NCBI RefSeq assembly: GCF_029931775.1
Contig: NC_079325.1
Coordinates: 53,304,286-53,368,285 of the forward strand
From: Euleptes europaea
Taxonomy: Eukaryota; Chordata; Lepidosauria; Squamata; Sphaerodactylidae
Direction: 5' to 3'
Length of the DNA: 64,000 bases
The notes under the pieces are model-generated. The model had not been told where the DNA came from. It did no database searches and worked only from the letters and a program-made list of their open reading frames with translations. Of the stretch, positions 23,374 through 39,760 are shown in pieces (positions within the stretch are counted from its first letter, which is position 1; each line of letters opens with the position of its first letter). A program made the translations under genes and the position numbers.

Positions 23374-25404
23374 GTATACTAATCACCGTAGTATAGTTCA
23401 TAATCCCATTCCCTTTACAAAAGCATCTTCCTGAACCATTTTGTTATAATATATCCCTAAGACGGCCCTCTTGAACAATTCTGCTTCATGCATATGTGTT
23501 TTCTCACCATCTCACCGGTGATCTCCTGTGTAATTCATGTGCCACTTCACTACACAATCCCTTTTACATATGATGAAGTGGGCGGTGGCCAACCAAAGTT
23601 TCGGCCGCAAGCACTGCAATAGAATTTATTATGCCATAAGAGGTTTCTGTGTTTCCTGTTGCGGCAAACACAAGCCACCCCGGTAGAATTTCTTGCCGCT
23701 GTCTTTATTATACAGACCCATCACCCATAAGGAAGTTGTGTTCTGCCTCAGAACCTTTATTTCCATCTCCTGACCCACTGTCTAGAACAGCATGATCTCC
23801 CGCAATACAAAAGATGCCTCCCCTGGCAGAAGGCTGAAAAGAGAATATGCATGAATGCAATGTCCGCAAATATGACTTTAAAATGGGGGTTCCCCCTAAT
23901 TCCTTAGGCCACATTAGTAACGTTCATGTATGGACCCAGTGAACAGTGACGTCCTTATGTAAAACTTTCTAAGCCTGCTGACTTCAATGTATTTTGAAGG
24001 CAGCAACTTTGGGATGACAATAGTCATTTATGGATGGGTACTTTCACTCACGTTCGCCCCGGTCTGAATCAGTTGTTCCTTGGAGTTATGCATGAATTTT
24101 CCATCCATTAGAGATGATCTTGTGCCCAGCCCTCACAATGTCTGGGTCTTCCCATGCTTCTTTTAACCCAACTCTTCCATTTTCCCTGAGCAAAGCCTAG
24201 GTGAAATCCCCATGCAGACGACAAAGTACAGGGCATGCAAGCTTGGTTTCTCTCACAGCCAATTACAAAGCAGCATGTCCAGGGAAGGGGATTAAAATAC
24301 TTCCTGCTTTCATGGAGCTCTTTCTGAGCAGAAGAAAATCTTTTTTAAAACTGAAGCTTGGTTTTCTCCCCTCTTTCTTTCAGATTGCTCCATTTTTGTT
24401 GTTATTCTTAAAATGCTTTTTTATGTGGCAACTGGAAAAGTGGGGAAAAGTGCTCAAATTGTTTTCTTCCAAGCGTTTTCATCCCCCTCAACAGGCCTTA
24501 ACATCTGTGGGCAGCCACAGTAAGCACTACAGGTAAGGCAATTACAAAGCAGCATTTCAAGGGGAGGGTTGATTTGAGCTTGGAGACTGCTGGTGCATAG
24601 ATTCCTAACAGGGAAGTGTGGGTCTAGTGAGCAACAAACCTCAGGTAAAACTCCCACGCTTAAATGACCAATGTACACTTTCTAGGAAGTAAGGCCCTAC
24701 TTTGCTGAAGATTTCCATATAAAGAGTTCATACAGTTCAATCCTTAGCATGTTTACACAGAAGTAAGTGCTCTGGTAAATGGGACTTGCTCCCAAAGAGT
24801 GTGCCTACGAGTGTACGTTTACACGGTGACACTATGTGTATTTCCACAGAAGGAAATCCCATTGTGTATACTGGGAAAATGTCAAGATTCAGCAAATGCA
24901 CGGCGTTTCAGGCAATAGAACTCAAATCCAGGCAGAGCAGCGATTCAAAGATTTATTCCGAAAGTCAATGATTTCAGTAAGGAGACAAACAAGGCTGGAA
25001 TACATGGCAGGGGGAGTGTGGATACATTCATAGGGCTGATACAATAGGGTTACAGGAACAAAGAGACAATGTAGTCGTTTCCTGCCGGTAATGACTTAAG
25101 TAAAACTGAAAAAGAAACAATTATGAACAATCAGTGGAGATGGCCGAGTTCTCTGCGCGGGACCCGATATCAGATCGAACATTTACACGGGCGGGTCCCA
25201 ATACAATTGTAAATCTCTGGCCGGAGTTCGTGTGCAAAATGGGGGGGGGGGAAGGAGTGCACGGAGAACTCCATTTTGTTTGTGGGGAAACCATCTTGTT
25301 TGAGGACAGAGCTGTCAGAAGCCCTATCTGACAGAAAACCACACTGTAGAAAAGCTATGATGGTACCCTTAACAGCAGGTACTAGATCAATATACATTCC
25401 AATG

Positions 25405-25655
25405 GAATCATAGAATCATAGAGTTGGGACCACCAGGGTCATCAAGTCCAACCCCCTGCACAATGCAGGAAATTCACAACTACCTCCCCCCCACCTAGTG
25501 ACCAGAAGATGGCAAAGATGCCCTCCCTCTCATCATCTGCCTAAGATCACAGAATCAGCATTGCTGATAGATGGCCATCTAACCTCTTCTTAAAAACCTC
25601 CAGGGAAGGAGAGCTTACCACCTCCCGAGGAAGCCTGTTCCACTGAGGAACCGCT
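25405..25655 (-). mobile_element. CR1-like LINE 3' end
   Basis: Starts 'gaatcatagaatcatagag' (the reversed CR1 terminus with its 8-bp repeat) and continues 'ccaccagggtcatcaagtcc', the reverse of 9666-9994. Confidence 0.82.
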
Positions 25656-25943
25656 CTAGCTTGTTCGCACATTTCTAACCCAATCCTGCTGTGCATGTTT
25701 GCTCAGAAGAATGCCCCACTGGACACAGATTAAGTGCGCATAGCATTGCAGGTTTAGGATGCTTCCGCATGGGGGTGCAGAAAGTGACCCACTGCAGAAG
25801 CAACAGTAAGGTCGCGATCAGCAGGTATGTCATCCACACACCTATCCCCTCACTGCTGCCCCTCCCTGCAGGGTCATGCTACATTCCAAGTGCAGGAAAT
25901 AAGCCTCCACACTGAAGCAGTCTGATGCTCAATTGAAATAAAT

Positions 25944-26158
25944 GAGCCAGCGTGTTGTAGTGGTTGAAGTGCTGGACTAGGATCTGAGAAACTGGTTTGA
26001 ATCCCCACTCTGCCATGGGATTCCCTTGGGCCAGTCACACACTCAGCCTAACCTACCTCGCAGAGTTGTTGTGAGGATAAATGGGAGGACAGGAGAACGA
26101 TGCAAGCCACTTGGAACCCCCATTGGGAAGAAAGGTGGGATATAAATAAAGTAACATA
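25944..26158 (+). repeat. tRNA-derived SINE
   Basis: 'gagccagcgtgttgtagtgg', 'tggtttgaatccccactctg', 'cgcagagttgttgtgaggat' and a '(ataaa)' tail. Near full-length copy of the 6247 type. Confidence 0.85.
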
Positions 26159-26577
26159 ACATTTAAAATAGTAACGTGAATGAGCCTTGGAATTGTTGGC
26201 CGGAATGCCTCCTTCTCCCCTTGGCTTGGGCTCAGGTCCTTACAAATTACACAAAACAGCAAACCTAACAAGCAAGTCTTCGCTCACCTCCTTTCCAACC
26301 AGGGTGCCAAACAGCTTAAACTGTGGTTTGCAGGTCAAAGGGACACTTTGTATTTCAATTGTGTTTGGGAAGGCTTTAAGAGGGAAGTGGACATGATCAT
26401 GGAGGAAAGGGGCTGTCCATGGCGACGCTACAAAGCCAAAAAGAACAGCTTGGGCTCAATGCAACTTCCTTTACTTAAAACAAAACGAAAACCTTTACAT
26501 TTTAAACTGTATAAGCCGCCTTCCGACTCACTTTTGATAGAAACGCTAACCACAATATAAAGGCGAAGCGCACGTGG

Positions 26578-26863
26578 TCTTAATAACTATAGGCACCGTG
26601 GGAATTTACTTTCCAGTAAACCTAGAGAAGAGGATCGGGCTGCATATGTGCTCCATCCGAGGATGCTAAAACAATTGTTTTTAAAAATCTCATTCCAAAG
26701 CCTGCCAAGCGGATGCAAAGTCTTAATAACTATAGGCACCGTGGGAATTTACTTTCCAGTAAACCTAGAGAAGAGGATCGGGCTGCATATGTGCTCCATC
26801 CGAGGATGCTAAAACAATTGTTTTTAAAAATCTCATTCCAAAGCCTGCCAAGCGGATGCAAAG
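26578..26863 (+). repeat. Perfect two-copy tandem duplication, 143-bp unit
   Basis: 26578-26720 and 26721-26863 read the same base for base (tcttaataactataggcacc ... gcggatgcaaag). It ends about 1.3 kb upstream of the SET ATG, just before the CpG island. Either a very young duplication or an assembly artefact. Confidence 0.9.
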
Positions 26864-28137
26864 TTCACAGGCAAACTCAAGTGAAATGCCTTTCTTCTGC
26901 GAGGGAGGCTCCGGAGAGCCCGGCCTCGCTGCAACGGAAGAGCAGCCCCGGGGCGCGCGCTTTCGGAAGCAGCGGCTCCTTCGGGAACCATCCGCTTTCT
27001 CCTCCAACCCACGTGCGACATCCACCTCCCCGGAGCGCGTCCCCGCCCACTCACGCACGCGCCACTGCGCGCGCGCGCTCTCGCCGCCGTCCTACTTTCC
27101 CTTCTCTCCGTTGTTTGTTCTGCGCGCGCTGGGGCTTGGCGCCCCGCCCATTTGCATCTTCGCCTGTGTCTCGCTACAGTGTACATGAGCCGGCAAGGGT
27201 GGGGTTAAATTCACGAGGTGTACGCCTGCGCCCATGACTTGCCCCCTGCTTTTTTTTAAAGAAAAAGTGTTACGGGAGAAATGGGGGGAAGGGGGCTGTA
27301 AAAAAAAAAACTCTGCGCGCGCAATCCCTCAGAAGTCCTTCATCCTGGGGGCGGGAGAGTTTGAGCGCTTGCGCAGTGAGTTCAAAAACCTCACACATAC
27401 CCGTAGGGAAGAAGGCTGGAGTTGGCGCGCTTGCGCAGTTACTCGAGATAATTTTTCTATTATACCCGATTTCTGGGGGGGGGGGAGAACTTGTACACTT
27501 GCGCAGATAAGGTCAGAGAGAAATGTACGCGCATGCGTATTAATTCCCCACCTGCGCACACACACACACACGGAAAGAGCAAAAAAAGATTGAATTTCGC
27601 GCAGGCGCCTTGGGGGTGTTCCTCTCTGTATGGTGGCCGCGAGCGCCTAGAGAGAGGGAGCGCGAGGGGAGGAAAAGCTCCTCTGCGGTTGCGCACAACT
27701 CCCTCTCGCGCGCACTGGAGGAAGGCGGAGGAGGGAAAGTCCTGCGCGTGCGCCTTGCCGTATCCCTCTCCCTGTGGTGGAAGAGGAGGAGTGAGAGAGG
27801 AGGAGGGGGGGAGCGGAGAGCGCTACTGCGCGTGCGCACAGCTCGCTCGCCCCTCGCCAGAAGCAGCAGGAGGAGGCGGAGGCTTTGGCTGTGTGGAGGT
27901 AGCGTGAGGGGAGCCCAGGCGTCGCCGCCACCCCACTGCCGGAGAGCCCGGGCGCGGAGAGCGCGGAGAGCGAAGGGAGGAAGGGCCTCGCGGAGGAGGA
28001 CGACGACGAAGGCGACGACGAGCGGCTCAAGGAAGCCCGCTCGGAGGCGAGGCTTCGGCTCGGCCCCCAGCCCCGCACAGCCTCGCTCGCGCGCGCTCCC
28101 TCCCCCCTCTCCTTCTCCTCCCTTCCTCCCCTCCAAC

Positions 28138-33934
<5,797 letters not shown>

Positions 33935-34800
33935 ACACTGATGGATTCCAACCACCCTCTATCCCCCTCCTCTCTTTTTTTCCCCCCTCCAGTCCCTGGG
34001 AGCAAGTTACCGTCTATTTCCCCCCTCCTTTTGTGCTCAGTCGCCTTGTTCTCTTGAGGTCTTTTTTTTCCTCTCTTCACCATGGTTCACAAATTTTTGG
34101 AGAAAATATCTTGAGCAGAATACAGTGGAAAAGAATCTCTACTCATTTCAATTTTTTTATCCCTCTGTTTTGAACAAACTGTTAAATGAAATCAACACGC
34201 CGTGTTCTGTGGGGAAGAAAGAGAACCTTCTGCTCCCTCCACTCTGCTGGAAGCTGAAGAGTGCTAGGCCCCTGTGTAGTAGTGCATAGAATCTAGCTTT
34301 TTCCTTCTTTCTCTGTATATTGGGCTCGGAGATTACATTGTGTCTCTATGTGAATATGGACAGTTAGCATTTACCAACATGTATCTGTCTACTCTCTTGT
34401 TTAAAAAAAAAACGAAAAAGCTAAAAAAAGGGGTTATAGACAGGGTAAGAGAGGGTGGGTTTCAGATGTTGGGTGGGTTAAGTGGGCATTTTGACAAAAC
34501 ATGGCTTCTCCTTTGGCATGTTTAATTGTGATGTTTGAACAAACATCCTTACAGTTTAAAGATGACACTTTTAAAATAAAAATTCTCTCCTAATGATGAC
34601 TTTTGAGCCCTGCCACTTGATGGAGAATCAGCAGAACCTGTAGGATCTTATTTGGAATTGACATTCTCTATTGTAATTTTGTTCTTTGTTTTGTTTTTTC
34701 AATTTTTTTTTGTTTCACTGGAAAAGAAAGATGCTCAGTTTTAAACGTTAAAAAGTGTACAAGTTGCTTTGTTACAATAAAACTTAATGTGTACACCAGG
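33935..34800 (+). other. SET 3'UTR with poly(A) signals
   Basis: Begins right after TGA with a C/T-rich stretch (tccccctcctctcttttttt). AATAAA is at 34575-34580 and at 34776-34781; the second fits an end near 34800. A further AATAAA at 35323-35328 could give a longer form. Confidence 0.75.
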
Positions 34801-35979
34801 GGGCTGATAGTCTTCACTGAAGAAGCATGCTTTTGACCCAGAACCTTTAGTTTGGTTTCTCAGTGTACAAATGTTCCATTAGTATTAAATATATATATTG
34901 CAGGAAAGACAACGATTAAAAAGCAACATCCACTTGTATATATAAATCATTGTAGTTTCCTCCCTTTCTCTAACCAAACCAGTAAGTCCTTCGTGCAGCC
35001 TAATGCTTTCCAAGGTTAAAGTTGTGGAAAGGATTCACAGTTTAGGCAGAAGAGGCATTTGCCTGTCTGTGCTATCCCAGCTTGTTCAAAGCTTACTTGG
35101 GACTTGCTGTCTCAATCATTGTGGAAGAGCTGCAATTGCCACATCAATGGATAGCCAAGCAAAACTCTGTTTTATCTAGTTCTCTGAATTTGGCCCTTGG
35201 CCCTCAGTCATTCTTGGGGCTGGGTAGAGGCTGAGGCCCTGTTTTGAGATCTAGTAGGAGTGATACTTAAAAAATCATATTTGATGTAGGTGGAATTAAC
35301 TGTAACTTCATCTATTGGTATCAATAAAGATCATCACTGGATTGGCACATGTCGGTGGGTGTTGGTCCTTCAGAGTCTCTTGAATTTTGGCCTCTTTCCT
35401 TTGGATTAAACTCTTGTTCTTTCAGCATGCTGTAATCTTAGTTGACCATGGAAGAATCTTCACTGCTCCTTCTTGTGAAGTACGTAATTAAGGCTTGCAT
35501 ATAGAGTAAGAAAAACCGGTTACAAAACAATCAAGGATGCATACAAATAGGTCAGCAGAAAACATTTCCATGCCATGTTCTAGATGAATATCTACAATGG
35601 TTTTAACTAAATATCTTACTCCAGAAATGTAATGTATACAAATGTGTGTGCGACCATCTAGATCAGTAAAAGGCTACATGTCCTATCAATATACTGCAAA
35701 CTGCATTTCAGAACAGAGTAATTTTATAGCAAATACTTCATTTGTACAGGCTTATGAGTCTAGACATGCCAAATGGCTGACATTATGCTGAAAAAGTTAG
35801 AAACTGAGCCCCTCATTTGTCAACAGGTTATAGCGAAAACTACTTTTGTTCATATATAGCAATTTTGTTAAAACTGAAATGCAGGCAACTTGAGGATTCC
35901 AAAACATTAATAGTAAGCGCAAAGAGCACTAACAATAACCTTAAGCGGCACTTTTAACTGGAAGTAATGCAAGACCAGG

Positions 35980-36186
35980 AGGGAAGGCAGCATGGTACAG
36001 CCTGATCTCGGAAGCTAAGCTGGGTCAGCCCTGGTTAGTATTTGGATGGGAGACCACCAAGGAATAGCAGGGTTGCTATGCAGAGGAAAGCACTGGCAAC
36101 CACCTCTGTTAGTCTCTTGCCATGAAAACCCCATAAGGGGTCGCCATAAGTCAGCTGACACTTGACGGCACTTTACACACACACAC
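35980..36186 (+). repeat. 5S rRNA-derived SINE with 14-bp target duplication
   Basis: 'cctgatctcggaagctaagc' and 'gtatttggatgggagaccac' followed by the BovB-like tail 'cacttgacggcactttacac' and (ac)n. Flanked by AATGCAAGACCAGG at 35966-35979 and 36187-36200, a length typical of LINE-driven retroposition. Confidence 0.92.
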
Positions 36187-36527
36187 AATGCAAGACCAGG
36201 CTGTTAAGGTATGATTTTTAAACATGCCTTGTCAGCAAGTTAGACACTTGACAAGAATGTTTGCAGGCCATTTTTGCTGGGGCAAGAAATAACTCGAATT
36301 TTGCTGGGACAAAATCAAGAGCAGAAACAGTTTTGTGGAGCAGGCAGAAGAATGGAAAGTGACTGCAGGCACCCCTTTCACTTAGGCTAACACTCGAATG
36401 CTTTGACTTCTTTGTTTTGGAGGTTCTGATCAACTTTTTCAAGGTTTGTGAGTCTTCTAATGGAATAAACCATTTATTTAAATGTAAAAACAATGTAGTT
36501 AGTCTCAATTTATAAATAAGACTAGTA

Positions 36528-36740
36528 GGATTTGAATTTTGCTCTTCTGTTGCTGAGCAGCATGGCTACCCTCTGAAATAATTGATGTGTTATTTTCAGA
36601 GTAAAAGGTGACAAATTTCAAAATTTACACCTTCCCAGCTTTTGCAATCTATTGAAATTTGTCTCCTTTTACTCTGAAAAAAGCATAGATTATTTCAGAG
36701 GGTGGCCATGTTCAGCAATGCAAGAGCAAGATTCGAATCC
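36528..36740. repeat. Foldback repeat with ~90-bp arms
   Basis: 36528-36623 (ggatttgaattttgctcttc ... gtgacaaatttcaa) is the inverse of 36652-36740 (ttgaaatttgtctcctttta ... agagcaagattcgaatcc), with several mismatches and a spacer of about 28 bp. Confidence 0.75.
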
Positions 36741-36786
36741 TTATTGTTTTTGCACAGGTTTGAGATATGGGAGATCGGCATGTGGT

Positions 36787-36890
36787 GGTCTTTGCCTGAG
36801 ACCCTGGAGAGCTGCTGCTGGTCTGAGTAGACAATACTGACTTTGATGGACCAAGGGTCTGATTCGGTATAAGGCAGCTTCATGTATTCA
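36787..36890 (+). repeat. tRNA-SINE, 5'-truncated
   Basis: 'gcctgagaccctggagagct' to 'taaggcagcttcatgtattc'. Same type as 2926; the tRNA-like head is absent. Confidence 0.75.
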
Positions 36891-37699
36891 AGATCAAACT
36901 TTTATTTAAAAATGTGTATGTTGCCTTTTCCACCACAAGGTCTTTAAGGTGGCTTTCCAAAAACTAGTCAGATTGCACATCATATGGCTTTAGATTGATT
37001 TAATGTAACAGAAGCAGCAACAAATAATGTCATTTGCCAAACGCTTAAGTCAATAAAATGGCTGTTAACTTGACCCTTAAAAGGTAGGTGCTTTATATAG
37101 TCTGAATTTCACAAGTAGCTTCTGCCAAATAACCACCTAGAAGCTTCATAAATATGTGTTGGATACTTGGCATCCACCTTGGGCAAGGAGCGAACACCAC
37201 TAGCTCCTATTCCTCAAAAAGGAGCAAAGGGGCCGTGTCCCAGCCCTCTTCTAAGGATGCTAGAAGTGCTCAGGTTTTGTGACCACCTGCACTTGAGTGC
37301 ATCTCTTTTGGGCCAGCTTCCTTGGTTAGAATTCTCAACAACACCAAAACAGGACTGAAACTACTTTTGTCAGCATTGGCTCCAAGTCATTGCAATCCTT
37401 AGTATTTATATGATCGTTTCAGTATGCCCTTACAGCTAGTGATCCTTCCAACTGCCTGATGAGGTAGGCCAGTATCTCATATTGCAGGGGAGGCAGTGAG
37501 GTTTAAGGAAGGGTCCCCTTGTGATTTTGCAGAACGGGTGAGATTGGAACTAGGGACCAAGCAGATCACCAATCAACTAGCTGCTATGTTCTGCTTTCAC
37601 ACTTAAGGAAAAATGTTGTATTAAAGGTGCTCAATGGATATGAGCAACATGCCAAGGGCATTGGTCCTTTGACTTAAATGAGAAGCATGACTGGTCTGT

Positions 37700-37905
37700 G
37701 TGGTTGCTGATTAGAGTCAGACTAGGATCTGTGAACTGCAAGTTCAAATTCCCACTCTCATGAAGCTCATTAAGTGACCTTGGGCCCATATAACCACATC
37801 ACCCATACAGGGTGGTTGTGAGAATAAGACGGAGGGGGGAGAACAATGTACACTGCCCTGAACTCCTTGGAAGAAGGGCAGGATCGAAATAGATCAAACA
37901 AATAC
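37700..37905 (+). repeat. tRNA-SINE, decayed
   Basis: 'gtggttgctgattagagtca', 'caagttcaaattcccactct', 'ggtggttgtgagaataagac'. Diverged copy of the 6247 type. Confidence 0.6.
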
Positions 37906-38255
37906 ATGCACTTACTGAAGTTTCCACAACTCTCTTAAGAATTAGGTTTATTTTTGCAACAGAGACAGGGTGATGTAATGAGTATTTGAAATGGTGCTCC
38001 TGCACTTGTCACAATTAACCAATTAAGGCTGCTTTCATCAGGGCCTGTGTTCAAATCCACCTGCAGCTATGGAAGCTCACTGGATTCTCTTGAAGCAGTC
38101 ATGCTCAGTCTGGACTGTCTCATAGGGCTGCTGTGAGCACACTTCAGATGGCAAACCAGATAAACTGCAGTGTTCCTATTTAAGACACTTATGTCAACAC
38201 ATTTTTTATTGATTAAAAAGATATTCCCAAGTAGGCAGCAAAAAAAGTGAGTGGT

Positions 38256-38423
38256 TATGGTTGTCAGCTGTGGATTTGGGAATTCTTAAGAGATTTGGAG
38301 GTGGAGGGTAAAAGTCTACCCTCCAGAGCAGGACATTTTCTCCAGGAAAAATGATCTCTTTAGTTTGGAGATCAGTTGTAATTCCAGGACCTCTCCAGCC
38401 CCCACCTTGAGGTTGGCAACCCA
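38256..38423 (-). mobile_element. hAT miniature element, diverged
   Basis: Holds 'tggttgtcagctgtgg', 'gatcagttgtaattccagga' and 'ttgaggttggcaaccca'. The inverted ends are still visible, the target duplication is not. Confidence 0.65.
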
Positions 38424-38879
38424 ATGTTGGGACTCTTAGAAGAGGCATTTCCCTAACAGGTGGGAATGCCTCTTCTAGAACAGCACCTATCACAACATAC
38501 AAAACCAAAGCAATAACCCTTTTTGCAAACCATTGATCTATTGCTTGTACTTGTGTGGTCAATACAGGCATGTTCAATAAAGTAGCTGATTCATGCATCT
38601 GTTTGATCTACTAAGATTCCTTTAATTGCATGACAGGCCTAATCATAATTTAATAAACCACTAACTGTATCTGAGCAGACCTTTGCCTGGCTGAGAATTC
38701 TGGGATCCGAAATAGCTCTCTAGTACCTCCAATGGCAGGCGCTGCAGTCCCATGCACAGTTCCTCAAATTCACACACACAAGACAGTGGGGTTTACTCCC
38801 AAGTAAGCACAGTACAGGCTCAACCAAGATTTCTTGAACCAGTTGACAGCCGGATAGTAACGATGACGAGTTCTTCGTA

Positions 38880-39760
38880 ACCATTAAGAAACACACCCCG
38901 GAGCGCGGGTTTTAAAATCTTGCTCGAAAGGGCGTGATCTGCAACGGCGCCCCGGATTCGGATGAACCTCATCCAGTTCCCTTTCCCTGGGTGCTAGGGC
39001 GCTCCCAATTTGTTGTTGCGACCTTTGGCCCTGACCTGGATGCCCCAGGCTAGCCTGATCTCAGAAGCTAAGCAGGGTCAGCCCTGGTTACTATTTGGAT
39101 GGGAGACCACCCAGGAAGATCAAGGTTGCTGTGCAGAGGAAGGCCCTGGCAAACCACCTCTGGTAGTGTCTTGCCACGAAAACCCCAAAAAGGGGTCGCC
39201 ATAAGTCGGCTGCGACTTGATGGCACTTTACTCACTACCTTTGGTGCTGTCCCAGGAGAGGGTGTCAAGCCTCGCTGAGAATCCTGCTTTGGGAAACCTC
39301 TCCCTGTCCAGAAAGAAGAAAAGGGTGGGATTGATTGCAAAGGGACTCGAACCGGGGGGTGCGCGGGTGGGCTTAAGAGACCCAACAAGGTTCCTCGTCC
39401 GAGCCCCGTGGCAGCTCAGAGCCGGCAGAGGGCGCTGCACCCCAGCTGGACTCCTTCGGGGAATTGGCCGGAGTTTGCAAAAGTTGCGGCGGGGCCGGAG
39501 GGCAGGACAGAGGGCCACGCCTGGCTCGCTCGCCTGCAGCAATGGCGGCCGGAGAGATCCAGCAGGTGAGAGCGGGGGAGAGGGGTCGGGTCGGGTCCCC
39601 CTTGCGGGGTCGGAATGAGCCACCTTTGCTGGGCGAGTCCTCACCTTGGAGTGGTGGTGGTGGTGGAGGAGGAGGAGGAGAGGAACCGCTTGGAGGGTGT
39701 CCCTTCCCTGGTTTGGGGCAGGGGGGAAAGGCACTCTGCACGTTCTCGGGGCTCTTTGGG
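38880..39760 (+). promoter_or_regulatory. PKN3 promoter and 5'UTR region
   Basis: CpG-rich from 38880, interrupted by a 5S-SINE (39029-39236), then GC-rich through exon 1 and the start of intron 1. No TATA box stands out. The start site cannot be set from sequence. Confidence 0.6.
39029..39236 (+). repeat. 5S rRNA-derived SINE in the PKN3 upstream region
   Basis: 'ctgatctcagaagctaagca', 'ctatttggatgggagaccac' and the tail 'ggggtcgccataagtcggct', 'gacttgatggcactttac'. ACCTTTGG at 39021-39028 and 39237-39244 is its target duplication. It ends about 300 bp before the PKN3 ATG. Confidence 0.92.

Larger units (their letters stand above)
5871..26577. other. Intergenic region between DYNC2I2 and SET
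   Basis: About 20.7 kb with no host exon that I can recognise. It is a patchwork of SINEs, hAT miniature elements, CR1 and BovB fragments, listed separately. Stretches with nothing I can name include 7445-8590, 13450-14920, 17560-18590, 19900-20400, 23660-25400 and 26160-26577. Open frames there are short, unlike any family I know, and not bounded by splice signals that I could support. Confidence 0.6.
34801..38879. other. Intergenic region between SET and PKN3
   Basis: About 4 kb without a recognisable host exon. It holds a 5S-SINE (35980), a foldback repeat (36528), SINE pieces (36787, 37700) and a diverged hAT miniature element (38256). 34801-35960 may hold alternative SET 3' ends and otherwise shows nothing I can name. 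Confidence 0.6.

Noticed and set aside
26180-26560. 126-codon open frame on the plus strand
   Set aside because: No recognisable family, no splice context, and it lies beside SINE sequence; I cannot support it as a gene.
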